This document shows, in pieces, positions 1 through 9,138 of a stretch of 64,000 nucleotides of DNA. The notes beneath the pieces were generated by a model, which was given only the letters and a program-made list of their open reading frames with translations, was not told the origin of the DNA and did no database searches. Position 1 is the first letter of the stretch. Every line of letters begins with the position of its first letter. The position numbers were made by a program, and so were the translations under genes. Location of the stretch: positions 161,092-225,091 of the forward strand of contig QAZA01000001.1 in NCBI GenBank assembly GCA_003054695.1, written 5' to 3'. The DNA comes from Verrucomicrobia bacterium LW23 (GTDB lineage Bacteria; Verrucomicrobiota; Verrucomicrobiia; Methylacidiphilales; UBA1321).

Positions 1-534
1 GAGGTCATCAAGTACGGTATCATTGCGGACCCCGACCTGTTTGCCACCGTCAGCGACGGCCTGCCCAACAACCTTACGCACATGATCCGCCGCTGCGTGG
101 AGATTAAGGCGCAAGTAGTTGCCGCTGATGAATTTGAGACGAACGGCATACGCGCCACCCTCAACTTCGGCCACACCCTCGGCCACGCCATCGAGCAAGC
201 CGCCAACTACGAGCTGCGCCACGGCGAAGCCATCGCGATCGGCATGCGCGCCGCCGCCCACCTCAGCGCCCGCCACGCTGGCATGCCTCAGGAGCACGTG
301 CGCAATATCGAACAAGCTATTGCCGCCAACGGACTCCCCCTGCGCGCGCCCGGCCTCTCCGCCGGCCAGCTCTGGGACATCATGGCGCGCGACAAAAAAG
401 TACGCGCCGGCACCATCCGCTGGGTCCTCTCCAAAGCCATCGGCCACGCCGAACTCGTCGCCGGAGTGCCGCGCGAAAGCGTCGAGCAAGCCATCGCCCT
501 GGTAACGGACGCCGCAATGATGGAAGCGGGCTAA
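1..534 (+). CDS. aroB: 3-dehydroquinate synthase, C-terminal part (partial)
   Basis: The reading frame is open from the first base and ends at a TAA, giving about 177 residues, the C-terminal half of a protein normally near 360 residues. It begins with EVIKYGIIAD and contains FGHTLGHAIE, both hallmarks of AroB. The histidines of GHTLGHAIE belong to the metal-binding site of the family, and KVRAGTIRWVL is the usual lysine-containing C-terminal segment. AroB converts DAHP to 3-dehydroquinate in the second step of the cytoplasmic shikimate pathway. The 5' end lies outside the window. The next gene converges on it from the other strand. Confidence 0.95.
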   Translation, partial: EVIKYGIIADPDLFATVSDGLPNNLTHMIRRCVEIKAQVVAADEFETNGIRATLNFGHTLGHAIEQAANYELRHGEAIAIGMRAAAHLSARHAGMPQEHVRNIEQAIAANGLPLRAPGLSAGQLWDIMARDKKVRAGTIRWVLSKAIGHAELVAGVPRESVEQAIALVTDAAMMEAG

Positions 535-577
535 AGCGGTTTCAGTAAGGGTGCAGCCAAACGCGAGGGTCTCCGAA

Positions 578-677
578 GCGCCGGAGGCGCGACCGGAAAT
601 TAGCCGGTGGTGGGAGCGAGTCCGCGAGCGGGAACCACCGGAAAGCGTCCTCGTCATAATTCGCCCCGGCAGGGGCG
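578..677. repeat. Structured intergenic segment with three hairpins, REP-like
   Basis: Three inverted repeats follow each other between aroB and the next gene: GCGCC/GGCGC at 578-590, CCGGTGGT (604-611) with ACCACCGG (644-651), and CGCCCC (662-667) with GGGGCG (672-677). Nothing in the stretch looks coding. Its composition resembles the dispersed structured repeats of planctomycete and verrucomicrobial genomes, but only one copy is in this window, so calling it a repeat family member is inference. It could also act as a bidirectional terminator between the convergent genes. Confidence 0.4.
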
Positions 678-754
678 ATGCGTCTGCTCTGAAGGCTTCC
701 GAGGATGCCTTTCCTGAAAAGGCCTTCCCTGAAAGGTCTCCTTTCCCCTCCGGC

Positions 755-2419
755 TTAACGCGTAAACACCACCGCCCACTCGTCCTCGTACGCCACACGC
801 CAGCCGGGCTCCGCCTTCAGCAACGGCGTCACCGGGTCCTTTGCGCCGGCCAGCACGTGCGTCGGCGCCGGGTCGCCACCCAGCAACTTCCGCCAATCGC
901 CCTTCGCGCGAAAAAAGCGCTCGTTTTCCAGATAGGTATCAATGGTGTAGACCAGCTCGTACCGTCCGTCCATCGAGACAAGTGCCCGCGGATAAAGCCG
1001 CCACAGCGCGTAGCTGCCCCAGTTAAAGGGCACCACCAGCCGCGCCGGCCCGGCCGTCTCTCCCGGCGCCTGCGCAAGTTGCTGCTCCAGAAAGGCTACC
1101 GCACGCGGCGCGTATTGAACATCGCGCACGGAAAGCCGAAACTGCCCCTCGTGCACAGCGCCGAGGATCACCAACCCCACCACCACCGCCAGGCTTCCCG
1201 CCGCAGTCGTCCGCGTCATCCACCACAGCCGCAGAGGGATACGCGTGCGCGCCGACCGCCGCATACGCGCTGTGGCGCGCCACACCTCGCACATCCACGG
1301 CCAGGCATAGATGGCCGCGCACAGCGCAAACAGCCCGCCGTTGCGGGATTGCCGCAGCGCCATCACCGCCGCCACACTTGTTACCAGCACCGGCACCCAG
1401 TCGCCCCGCGCGCCGCCCTCCGCCCGGGGCCCCCCTCGGCGCCAGCGCAGCCGCAGCAACTGCGGCCCTGCAGAAAGCACCACCAGGGCCAGCATCATCT
1501 TGAAGCCGGGATCTGACAGGTCGGTCATCACCGGAGGGTGCCAGCTTATAAAATCCGGATGCGGCACAAAAAGCGCGTGCACCGTCGATGTCCACATCCC
1601 CGTAAAGTACGGATTGACAAGGGTTAACAACGCGCTCGCTGACGCCAGCGCCGCGTACGGCACCCACGCCCGCCCGTTCAGCCACTCCCCCGCCGCATAC
1701 ACGCACAGCAACCCAAACCCGGCCGCGTACCCGCCGTGCACGTTAATCCACAGCGGCGAAGTAACAAGCACGCCCACCCACGGCAACCGCCCCGAACGCC
1801 GCCCCCTTTCCAGCCACACCAGCCAGGCCGCCCAAAACAGCATGGAGAACGCGTGGCAGCGGATCGTCGAGACAAGATCCGGCAACAACGCAAAAGCCAG
1901 CACCAGCGCAAACAACCCGGATGCAAACGTAACATCCCTCCGCTCAACGCCTTGCGAACTTGATACAGGGACATCCTGTTCCACGGTTTCCCGCCCCGCT
2001 GCCGAGCCCGTACCGCGCCCCACGTAGCGCCGCGGCGGCAGCATCAGCAGTAATATCCCTGTAAAAATCGCCAGCTTTACCCAAACAAAAATGTCCAGCC
2101 CGGCCGCCAGGTACAAAGGATAAAAGATCACGCCCGTCAACCACTCGTGATCCTCCACAAGGCCGCCCTTGCCCCGATAGCTGAAGCGGTCGTACATCGG
2201 CACCGCCCCTTCTTCCCACACCAGCTTCCCCGTCGCAAGCCGGTGCCACAGATCGGGATCGGCATGATTGCGCACCGTGCCCCAGAGCACGCCCGTCACC
2301 AGCAATACCACATAAAGCAGCGCCACGCACAGTCGCCGCCGCAGTGCGCGAGAGCCCAAAAGGTCGCCATCGCCCGCAGGCTTCGGCGTTGTGGATGGAG
2401 ATTCGGAGAGATCAGGCAT
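755..2419 (-). CDS. Polytopic membrane protein, possibly GT-C glycosyltransferase-like
   Basis: This 554-residue protein has many hydrophobic segments, beginning with LCVALLYVVLLVTGVLWGTV near the N-terminus. After the first segment comes HADPDLWHRLATGKLV and then DRFSYRGKGGLVEDHEWL. This D-x-D-L-W-H pattern in the first external loop, followed by a HEWL motif, is common in bacterial polytopic proteins resembling the GT-C (ArnT/dolichyl-phosphate-mannose-type) fold. The C-terminal soluble part contains SMDGRYELVY and LAGAKDPVTPLL. I place the start at the ATG at 2419; a longer frame begins only with a TTG at 2446. The substrate cannot be told, and an uncharacterised membrane protein is an equally fair name. 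Confidence 0.6.
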   Translation of the reverse strand: MPDLSESPSTTPKPAGDGDLLGSRALRRRLCVALLYVVLLVTGVLWGTVRNHADPDLWHRLATGKLVWEEGAVPMYDRFSYRGKGGLVEDHEWLTGVIFYPLYLAAGLDIFVWVKLAIFTGILLLMLPPRRYVGRGTGSAAGRETVEQDVPVSSSQGVERRDVTFASGLFALVLAFALLPDLVSTIRCHAFSMLFWAAWLVWLERGRRSGRLPWVGVLVTSPLWINVHGGYAAGFGLLCVYAAGEWLNGRAWVPYAALASASALLTLVNPYFTGMWTSTVHALFVPHPDFISWHPPVMTDLSDPGFKMMLALVVLSAGPQLLRLRWRRGGPRAEGGARGDWVPVLVTSVAAVMALRQSRNGGLFALCAAIYAWPWMCEVWRATARMRRSARTRIPLRLWWMTRTTAAGSLAVVVGLVILGAVHEGQFRLSVRDVQYAPRAVAFLEQQLAQAPGETAGPARLVVPFNWGSYALWRLYPRALVSMDGRYELVYTIDTYLENERFFRAKGDWRKLLGGDPAPTHVLAGAKDPVTPLLKAEPGWRVAYEDEWAVVFTR

Positions 2420-2587
2420 AGCGGCGCGGCGGGGTGCACAAGGCAAGCGCCCGTTGTTCTACCATCGCCGCCCGCCGCATGCCAGAGCAGATCTGAAGCG
2501 CGTTGAGCAAAGGTGCATGCAGCTTTGCCGCTCGCTACTCAAGTCACATCCAGGAACTGGAGCAAGGCCTGCGCAAGCCCCACCCCA

Positions 2588-2677
2588 TAGCGGCCGTTGC
2601 GTGAAAATCCGTTAAGGAGTTTGCACACTTGTAGCGCGTGGCAATGTGTGGAGAGGATTGTCACGCAACGGTCGCTA
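2588..2677. repeat. 90-bp element bounded by 23-bp imperfect inverted repeats
   Basis: The left arm (2588-2610) contains GGCCGTTGCGTGAAAATCC. The reverse complement of the right arm (2655-2677) reads GACCGTTGCGTGACAATCC over the same stretch, so only about two positions differ across the arms. The interior continues as a weaker inverted repeat (TTTGCACACT against AATGTGTGG). It lies in the 357-bp gap upstream of the membrane-protein gene and downstream of aspS. It may be a small MITE or REPIN-like element, or a transcribed hairpin. Only one copy is present here. The rest of this gap shows nothing recognisable. Confidence 0.4.
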
Positions 2678-2776
2678 CGGGGGAAAGGAGACGATTGTGA
2701 GAGCAGGCTTTTTAGCAAGTGTCAGGCTCTGATCCTGATCCCTGGTGCAACGGATTGCACCTTGGCTTAACCTGCG

Positions 2777-4603
2777 CTACGCCTTCGCAGCGCCACTGGC
2801 CGGGGCCGCCGCCGCGCCCGCCGCCGCCTGGCCGGGCGGCTTGCGCAGGCTCAGGTGCACGTCGCGCAACTGCTTGTCGCTGACGGGCGAAGGCGCGTTC
2901 ATCAGCAGATCCTGCGCGTTCTGGTTCATGGGGAAGGCGATGACTTCGCGCAGGTTCGGCTCGTCGGCCAGCAACATGACGATGCGGTCCACGCCCGGGG
3001 CGATGCCACCGTGCGGCGGCGCGCCAAACTTCATGGCGTTAATCATTCCCTTAAAGCGATCGTTCACTACCTCCGGCCCATACCCGGCGATCTCAAACGC
3101 CTTGTACATGATGTCCGGCACGTGGTTTCGGATAGCGCCGGAGCTCAGCTCGATGCCGTTGCACACAATATCGTACTGGAACGCCTTGATCGTCAGCGGA
3201 TCCTGCGTCAGCAGCGCCTCCATTCCGCCCTGCGGCATGCTGAAAGGATTGTGGCTGAACGCGACGGCGCCCGTCTCCGGGTCCTTCTCAAACATCGGGA
3301 AATCGACGATCCAGCAGAAACGGAACGTGTTGGGCTCGATAAGGTTAAGCTCGCGCCCAAAGTGATTGCGCATATGGCCCAGCAGTCCGGCGGCGATCGA
3401 CGCATCGGTATGGGCGGAGAAGAAAATCGTGTCGCCCACCACCGCGCCCGTGCGTGCCTGCAGCTCGGCGGTCACCGCCGGCGTCACGAACTTGGCGATC
3501 GGCCCCTTGAGCGTGCCGCCTTCTTCCACAATCACGTACGCAAGGCCTTGCGCGCCAAGCTTTTTCGCGAGATCCTGCAGGCCGTCAAACCACGAGCGCG
3601 GCTTATCGGCGCAGCCCGTTACCTTCAGCACACGCACCGTTTTGTTGGCAAAAGCCTTGAACTCGCTGCCGGCAAACAAGTCCGTTGCGTCCTTGATCTC
3701 CAAGGGGATACGCAAGTCCGGCTTGTCGACGCCGTACTTCAGCATCGCGTCCGCGTAGGTAATGCGCGGGAACTTGCCGCCGTCTTCCAGCGGCAGCTTC
3801 CACGTCGGCTGAAACTCCGCGAACAACGGCGGGAAGAGCGCCTCGCAGACGGCAAAGACGTCGTCCTGGGTGACGAAGCTCATCTCCATGTCCAGTTGGT
3901 AGAACTCGCCCGGCGAGCGATCGGCGCGCGCGTCTTCGTCGCGAAAACACGGGGCAATCTGGAAATAGCGATCGAAGCCGCTCATCATCAACAGCTGCTT
4001 GAACTGCTGGGGTGCCTGCGGCAGCGCGTAAAACTTGCCGGGGTGCAGGCGGCTGGGCACCAGGAAGTCGCGCGCGCCCTCGGGAGAGCTGGCGGTGAGG
4101 ATGGGCGTCTGGAACTCGTTAAAGCCGAGGTCCGTCATACGGCGGCGGATGCTGGCAATAACGCGCGAGCGCTGCAAGATGTTGTGGTGCAGGGCACTGC
4201 GGCGCAGATCCAGAAAGCGGTACGTCAGGCGAGTTTCCTCGGGCGTGTGGTCCTCCGGAAAGATGTTCATCGGCAGCGCCTGGCAGGTGCCCAGCACTTC
4301 ATATTCAGCCACAACCACTTCCACATCGCCCGTGGGCAGGTTGGCGTTGGCCGTGCCGTCCGGGCGGATGCGCACGGCGCCATCGATGCGGATGACCGTC
4401 TCCTTGCCCAGGCGGCTTATGGCGTCCTGAAAAGGCGCATTGGGCGGCACAACAATTTGCGTAATCCCATAATGATCACGGAGATCCAGAAAAAGTACGC
4501 CACCCAGGTCGCGGCGATTATGGATCCAGCCGGAGAGTCGGACAGTCTGGCCTGCGTGGGATTGGCGGAGCTCTCCGCAAGTATGGGAGCGGTACGGGTG
4601 CAT
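2777..4603 (-). CDS. aspS: Aspartyl-tRNA synthetase
   Basis: This 608-residue class II aminoacyl-tRNA synthetase is close to the roughly 590 residues usual for bacterial AspRS. It opens with the anticodon-binding OB fold ([20 protein letters not shown], then [19 protein letters not shown]). Motif 2 is seen as [19 protein letters not shown], the bacterial GAD insertion domain lies in the middle, and motif 3 is [14 protein letters not shown]. It ends with an Ala-rich tail ([18 protein letters not shown]) not typical of the family. The enzyme charges tRNA-Asp in the cytoplasm. Whether it also charges tRNA-Asn cannot be settled without the gatCAB content of the genome. It appears monocistronic. 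Confidence 0.97.
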   Translation of the reverse strand: MHPYRSHTCGELRQSHAGQTVRLSGWIHNRRDLGGVLFLDLRDHYGITQIVVPPNAPFQDAISRLGKETVIRIDGAVRIRPDGTANANLPTGDVEVVVAEYEVLGTCQALPMNIFPEDHTPEETRLTYRFLDLRRSALHHNILQRSRVIASIRRRMTDLGFNEFQTPILTASSPEGARDFLVPSRLHPGKFYALPQAPQQFKQLLMMSGFDRYFQIAPCFRDEDARADRSPGEFYQLDMEMSFVTQDDVFAVCEALFPPLFAEFQPTWKLPLEDGGKFPRITYADAMLKYGVDKPDLRIPLEIKDATDLFAGSEFKAFANKTVRVLKVTGCADKPRSWFDGLQDLAKKLGAQGLAYVIVEEGGTLKGPIAKFVTPAVTAELQARTGAVVGDTIFFSAHTDASIAAGLLGHMRNHFGRELNLIEPNTFRFCWIVDFPMFEKDPETGAVAFSHNPFSMPQGGMEALLTQDPLTIKAFQYDIVCNGIELSSGAIRNHVPDIMYKAFEIAGYGPEVVNDRFKGMINAMKFGAPPHGGIAPGVDRIVMLLADEPNLREVIAFPMNQNAQDLLMNAPSPVSDKQLRDVHLSLRKPPGQAAAGAAAAPASGAAKA

Positions 4604-4798
4604 AAAGATGGGATGAAATCGAAAAACTGGCGAAAGGGGTGGAGCCTAGCAGAGGTGCCCCCGATGCGCCAGCAGGAAATGTGGGGACGAGCACGCGGGG
4701 GTGTGCGGGCGGCGGATTGCGTGACGATAGTGTGTCGAAAATCAAATCGACGGCGGGCGCGCTTTCGCCTATCGTCGTAGTTTCCCCAACACGTCATC

Positions 4799-6025
4799 AT
4801 GTCCAAGATCGGCCGTAACTCCTTCTGCCCCAGCGGCAAACAAGTCAAATTCAAAAACTGCCTGCTTTCCCATCCGCATTTGCGGGAGGGCAGCACCGCC
4901 TCCAACATCTGGTGGGTGTGCGACTCGTGGCAGCCGGAGGATCCGCCCGCCATGGCCATGTACGTAGGCTGGCCCGCGGCGGTGCCCGGCGCCGCCCTGC
5001 GTCCCGCCCAGTGGAAGCTGGACCTCTATATCGACAGCATGGCCGCCGCCACCCCCACCGGCGTGTGGTGGGGCAAGGTGCTGCTGCACCTGGTAACCGC
5101 CCGCGACGAAAAGCTGGAGGCGCACCTGCGCACGCTGATTCACTGCCTGCCCGCCGGCGTAAAGGTAACCACTGCAGAGTTTTACATGAACGCGGCGCGC
5201 CTGCTCTCTATGGCGCGGCCCGATTTGCTGCCCATCGCGGCCGAGGCGATGGAAAAAGTGCCGGCCGAAGTTCTTGACCAGGAGGCGCTTAGGCAGATGA
5301 CTCTGGCGCTGCTGGTGCATAATCAGGACGGCCCGCTGCTGAAACTGCTGGCAGCAAGCATGCCCAAACTTGCGCAAATGCATGGCGCGCAATGGGGTAG
5401 AACGGTTGCCCCCACCATTAACCTGGGCGTGACGATGCGCCTGGCCCAGCTCGCCGCCAATCCGCCGCCAGCCAATGCACCAATCAACGACAGCGTGCAC
5501 AACCTGTTGAACGACATCGGGATAAAGCTGGAGTTCGGCCACGCCAACCTCGTCGCCGCGTACCTGACGGGGCGCAAAAAGTGTCCCGCCTGGACACGCG
5601 AGGCGTTTTCCCTGACGCTGCCGGCCAATGTGGATCACGGACTCCTTACGCCCGAAGCCAAGTACCTGGCCTCCAACATGATGCTACACGTTGCCATGGA
5701 GGAGCACGAGGCTGAAGGAACCACACTGGGGCCCGCCATGTGCGCCGCAGAGGATTTTCTGAACGTGTGCCTGCGCTGGAACGGCCGGGAATCGGCCGGC
5801 AACGTTGTGGACGCTTTGACGCATCCCGAACTGGATCAACGCATTACGCGTGCATCGCTTGGGCCGGACGGCATCGATCACAACATGAGTATCCTGATCC
5901 TGCGCGGCATGCGGATGACGATCCGCGCGCTGCACCGCCACGGCATCATATCCGCAGACGCCGCCACAGATGCCAGTGCCAACGCCGACCGGATGCTGGC
6001 GTTGGTGACAAGAAAGCTCGACTAA
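4799..6025 (+). CDS. Unknown 408-residue protein with degenerate SEC-C-like N-terminus
   Basis: The N-terminus MSKIGRNSFCPSGKQVKFKNC resembles the zinc-binding SEC-C motif (GRNDPCPCGSGKKYKKCC), but two of the usual cysteines are missing, so zinc binding is doubtful. The rest looks like a soluble, largely alpha-helical protein with no membrane segment or signal peptide. Stretches such as KVLLHLVTARDEKLEAHLRT suggest helical repeats. The ATG at 4799 is kept because it places the SEC-C-like motif at the extreme N-terminus. The gene is divergent from aspS (196-bp gap), and a MITE lies 17 bp downstream. I do not recognise a specific function. Confidence 0.6.
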   Translation: MSKIGRNSFCPSGKQVKFKNCLLSHPHLREGSTASNIWWVCDSWQPEDPPAMAMYVGWPAAVPGAALRPAQWKLDLYIDSMAAATPTGVWWGKVLLHLVTARDEKLEAHLRTLIHCLPAGVKVTTAEFYMNAARLLSMARPDLLPIAAEAMEKVPAEVLDQEALRQMTLALLVHNQDGPLLKLLAASMPKLAQMHGAQWGRTVAPTINLGVTMRLAQLAANPPPANAPINDSVHNLLNDIGIKLEFGHANLVAAYLTGRKKCPAWTREAFSLTLPANVDHGLLTPEAKYLASNMMLHVAMEEHEAEGTTLGPAMCAAEDFLNVCLRWNGRESAGNVVDALTHPELDQRITRASLGPDGIDHNMSILILRGMRMTIRALHRHGIISADAATDASANADRMLALVTRKLD

Positions 6026-6041
6026 GTCAAAGTGCCTCTGA

Positions 6042-6203
6042 GACCCATTATCGGAATAAACCGGTACATTGGCGGGACGCTTTTGAGCGAGGGCGGCGTT
6101 GAGTCTTCAGTCATGCATTTTTCAAATGCACTCCCTCAGCCTCGCCTTGCCCTCATCTCAAAATCGCCTCCACCAATGTACCGGTTTATTCCGACAATGG
6201 GTC
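6042..6203. mobile_element. MITE copy 1 (162 bp, palindromic, TNA target duplication)
   Basis: The element has about 33-bp terminal inverted repeats: it starts GACCCATTATCGGAATAAAC, and the reverse complement of its right end reads GACCCATTGTCGGAATAAAC. The inverted repeat continues inward, imperfectly, to a central GCATTT-TTC-AAATGC hairpin, so one strand could fold into a single long stem. TGA flanks it on both sides (6039-6041 and 6204-6206), a 3-bp target duplication. It encodes no transposase. A second copy, differing by three substitutions and one indel, is at 56758-56920. The TNA duplication is the type made by some IS5-family (IS1031-group) transposases, so mobilisation by such an element is a reasonable inference. 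Confidence 0.85.
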
Positions 6204-6273
6204 TGAGACATGTAAAGTCCCAGAGACATGTGATGTCCCCGTGGCATGAGACAGCCGCTTGCCCTCGCGGCGC

Positions 6274-9015
6274 CTAAGGCTCTGAGGGCGCGGGCAGTGG
6301 CTCGTGCGGGAACCAGCGGCTTTCGCGGCCTTCTTTGTCCTGCGCAGTGACAAAGTAGATGGAGTCTGGTGTGCCGTCCGGGTCGGCGAATGTGGTTTCT
6401 TTTACCAGTGTGTTGGGCAAAGGGGGGGTTACGATGGGAGGCATCTTTTGCCAGGTCTGAACTTTGTCGGCCTGCTTCAGCTTGTTGGCGGCGATGTTGA
6501 GCGTTTTGGCTTTCTCCTCATTTTCCGTTGCTGCGGCGGTTTGCCATTCGGCTTTTTCCGCGTTGGTGGGTGGCTGAAATTTAGTGAGCTTCAGCCAGGG
6601 CGAGTTGACCCATTTCCACGGGCCGCCTGTGTTTTGGGCGCGGTAGATGCGGTAGCCTTCGGCTCCGGGCACAGCGTCCCAGGTGACGACGTTGCGACCG
6701 CCGGCTTTGTCTACCTGGACATTCTGAGGCAGGGCGGGGCGGGAAGCAGGCTTGTAGTTCTGGATACCACGTGTGGTGAGAATAGCGGGGAAGAAGACGT
6801 CCGTCATGAGGTTGTTCCAGCTCTGCGGTTTGCCTACCTCCTTTTGCATAAAGTAGCACGCCTCGGTTATTCCGATCTGACCTTTGTCGGAGGCCCTGCC
6901 CAGAGCGCCGAGAGTCGGGGAGGTTCCCCAGGCTTCCCAGCGGTGGTCGTGCGATTGCCCGCGAAAGAAGACCGCGCGCCACCAGCCGTTCTGAAAGCCC
7001 GTGAGCTGCTTGGTTGCTTTGTCGACAAGAGGTTTTTTCTGATAGATATCTGCGTTAACGTCGACCATGTCGAAGTAGCGGCCGTACACGCCGGGATGGA
7101 TGGAAAGATCCTCGTTGCCGGCCAGTTCCATCGCGCGCAGCCAGGAATCGGTAATGGACATGTAGAGTAGGTCGCTGTCCTCGTGAATACCCACACTGAT
7201 GTTGTAGGGGCGCTGGCTGCGGCCGTAGAGGGTCAGCAGGTTCTGGCTTGTGGCTCCGTCGCGGGCCCATTGTGTCAGATCGGCATCCTTGTACCGGTTG
7301 CCGGCCCACAAAGCGCAGAGCATCGTGCCGATCTTCATGTTGGCGGTGTTGGCAAAGGATCGTATGTTGGGCCAGCCCTCCGGAGTCGTCGCATCGTTGA
7401 TCAGCCGGCCGGCCTGGCCGAGGCGAAATGCCATTTCGTCCAGCTTTTTACTGGGCTGTAAAAACGCGGAGAACAGGACAATAGCGCTGGCGTCATAGGT
7501 AATCTGATAGGGATCGAGCGCTCCGGCACCCTTCTGGCCGTTCTTGAACGCCGCCTCGATTTCCTCCCGAGTGGGGATCATCGGGCGGATGTCCGGTGCG
7601 GTCTCGGAACCGCCGGCAAGGCGAGCGGAGACGTCCTTGCCGCCCAGGTAATCCATCGCAAGATTGGCCGAGAAGGAGCGGCCCCAGTGCTTGATGTTCC
7701 CGTACTCCTTGCAGACGTCCCTGGCAAACGCATTCAGATCGGCCGGTGTCGCCCAGGGCTCGTCCACCACCGCGGTAAGCGACTGGAAGGACTGGCATTG
7801 CTGCTGCCACAGCGCCTCCGTGTCTACCGCATTGGAGAAGATAAAGCGCGTCTGCCCCCAGAACACGCGGAGGCTGTGGCTGTTGCTGCCGCCGACCGTC
7901 TGGAACCGGTAGGAGCCGCGGAAGAAAGTGCGGCCTGCTTCATCAACCCCGACGTCGCGTCCGCCCTGCTGGGTGTAGGGCACCATCGCAAGGCTTATCC
8001 CCGCTTTGGCGTTGACCAGCACCTTGTTGGCAAACTTGAACACGGAGCGCAGCTCGCGGCGCACGCCGGCCGGTATGCTCAAGATCTGCTGATCGGCCTC
8101 GGAGTCACCCAGAATAATCTTGCCGTACAGAAATGTGTTGGACTTGGTTCCCACCGTCTCGACCGTATCGCCGCCATCCGGGTAGAACATCTGCGTCAGG
8201 CTGAATTCGCTGCCGTGCCTGGGGATAAAGTAGACGTATTCCGCAATATCCTCCGGCGCACCTCTGGGCGAGAGACGCACGGCAAGTTTCGCGAAGACGG
8301 GGCCGCTTGCCCATTGAATGCTCTTCACCGTCAGGGAGTCAGGTTGGGTGTAAAGGATCTCGTTCTCGCGCGATGCCGGTGCGGCGTTGGTCGGCTGGCG
8401 GATAATCTTGGCGCTCGGCCCCAGATTTTGCTCCGGTATGGAGACTTTGCCCGCCGTCGTTTCAATCGCGGCAATAGACCCTGCCGTATTGCCCGCGGCG
8501 TTGAACGTGATTTTAATGTCCTCGCCGGCCAGCGTTACTTTGCCGTCGGACTCTTTCGCTGTAAGGTGCGTGCCGGCCGGATTCTTGCCTGCCTTAAGGT
8601 GAAACTGTTTGCGTCCCCAGGCAGGAAGGTCGTCGAGGACGAAGTAGAGGTGCATGCGGGCGATTTTTCCCGAGGCATCGCGACGGATGTCGTCCGCCTG
8701 GTAGGGAACGGGATCGCCCCCGCCGGCGGGCGTTATCGCAAAAGCGTTGGGATCAGCCGACGCCTCCGCAGCGTGGAAGAACACGGGCACCCGGACGATC
8801 TCCCGCTTGCGCGGATAGCCCATGCGTTCATCGACCGTCAGGATGCGGAGTGTGCCGTCTGTTTTTTGGCGATCACCAAAGATATCCGGAGCGAACTCGG
8901 CCGGTTTGCTGTCGAAAACGGAGGGATCCGGCGCGGCAACTGCGACAGTGCCATAAGCCGCAAAGAGGCAAAACGAGAGAAGCGCCAGAATTTGGCGCGG
9001 TGAGGGCAAGGTCAT
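6274..9015 (-). CDS. Large secreted protein with FN3-like C-terminal region (YetA/PcRGLX-like, tentative), paralog 1
   Basis: From the ATG at 9015 this is a 913-residue protein with a clear signal peptide (ILALLSFCLFAAYGTVAVAA). A longer frame begins at 9138 but would put 41 residues before the signal peptide. The N-terminal domain (APDIFGDRQKTDGTLRILTV, then REIVRVPVFFHAAE and MHLYFVLDDLPAWGRKQFHL) looks like a beta-rich RIFT-barrel domain such as those of YetA/exo-rhamnogalacturonan lyase-like proteins; that link is tentative. The middle looks alpha-helical (toroid-like). A fibronectin III-like unit (NVVTWDAVPGAEGYRIYRA) lies near residues 755-815. It is clearly paralogous to the gene at 36073-38976. 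Operator A lies 58 bp upstream. The likely role is extracellular or periplasmic glycan processing. Confidence 0.75.
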   Translation of the reverse strand: MTLPSPRQILALLSFCLFAAYGTVAVAAPDPSVFDSKPAEFAPDIFGDRQKTDGTLRILTVDERMGYPRKREIVRVPVFFHAAEASADPNAFAITPAGGGDPVPYQADDIRRDASGKIARMHLYFVLDDLPAWGRKQFHLKAGKNPAGTHLTAKESDGKVTLAGEDIKITFNAAGNTAGSIAAIETTAGKVSIPEQNLGPSAKIIRQPTNAAPASRENEILYTQPDSLTVKSIQWASGPVFAKLAVRLSPRGAPEDIAEYVYFIPRHGSEFSLTQMFYPDGGDTVETVGTKSNTFLYGKIILGDSEADQQILSIPAGVRRELRSVFKFANKVLVNAKAGISLAMVPYTQQGGRDVGVDEAGRTFFRGSYRFQTVGGSNSHSLRVFWGQTRFIFSNAVDTEALWQQQCQSFQSLTAVVDEPWATPADLNAFARDVCKEYGNIKHWGRSFSANLAMDYLGGKDVSARLAGGSETAPDIRPMIPTREEIEAAFKNGQKGAGALDPYQITYDASAIVLFSAFLQPSKKLDEMAFRLGQAGRLINDATTPEGWPNIRSFANTANMKIGTMLCALWAGNRYKDADLTQWARDGATSQNLLTLYGRSQRPYNISVGIHEDSDLLYMSITDSWLRAMELAGNEDLSIHPGVYGRYFDMVDVNADIYQKKPLVDKATKQLTGFQNGWWRAVFFRGQSHDHRWEAWGTSPTLGALGRASDKGQIGITEACYFMQKEVGKPQSWNNLMTDVFFPAILTTRGIQNYKPASRPALPQNVQVDKAGGRNVVTWDAVPGAEGYRIYRAQNTGGPWKWVNSPWLKLTKFQPPTNAEKAEWQTAAATENEEKAKTLNIAANKLKQADKVQTWQKMPPIVTPPLPNTLVKETTFADPDGTPDSIYFVTAQDKEGRESRWFPHEPLPAPSEP

Positions 9016-9072
9016 GAGCTTGAATGTAAACCAGATTGATAGCGATTCGCATCTGCATTGTCCGACCGTGCT

Positions 9073-9088
9073 GTGCATATGCATGCAT
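9073..9088. promoter_or_regulatory. Operator A (GTGCATATGCATGCAT), putative LacI-family site
   Basis: Inverted repeat TGCAT-ATGC-ATGCA with perfect 5-bp arms, 58 bp upstream of the start at 9015. It is one of seven related sites in the island; see the site at 39946-39961 for the perfect form. Assignment to the LacI-type regulator encoded at 10980 is inference from co-occurrence. Confidence 0.65.
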
Positions 9089-9138
9089 TCGGACAACATG
9101 CTCCGCTCTCGCCGCTGCCAGGCCAGACAAAAAGTCAT

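Noticed and set aside
2855..4780. Long plus-strand frame of 641 codons
   Set aside because: It lies antisense to aspS, whose product is unmistakable, and its translation has no domain and skewed composition typical of the opposite strand of GC-rich coding DNA.
6032..6277. Short plus-strand frame at the first MITE
   Set aside because: It is the MITE itself; the same kind of frame occurs at the second copy at 56637-56924 and reads through the inverted repeats.
7687..9003. Plus-strand frame of 438 codons
   Set aside because: Antisense shadow of the secreted paralog 1 gene, which has a signal peptide and a clear paralog.
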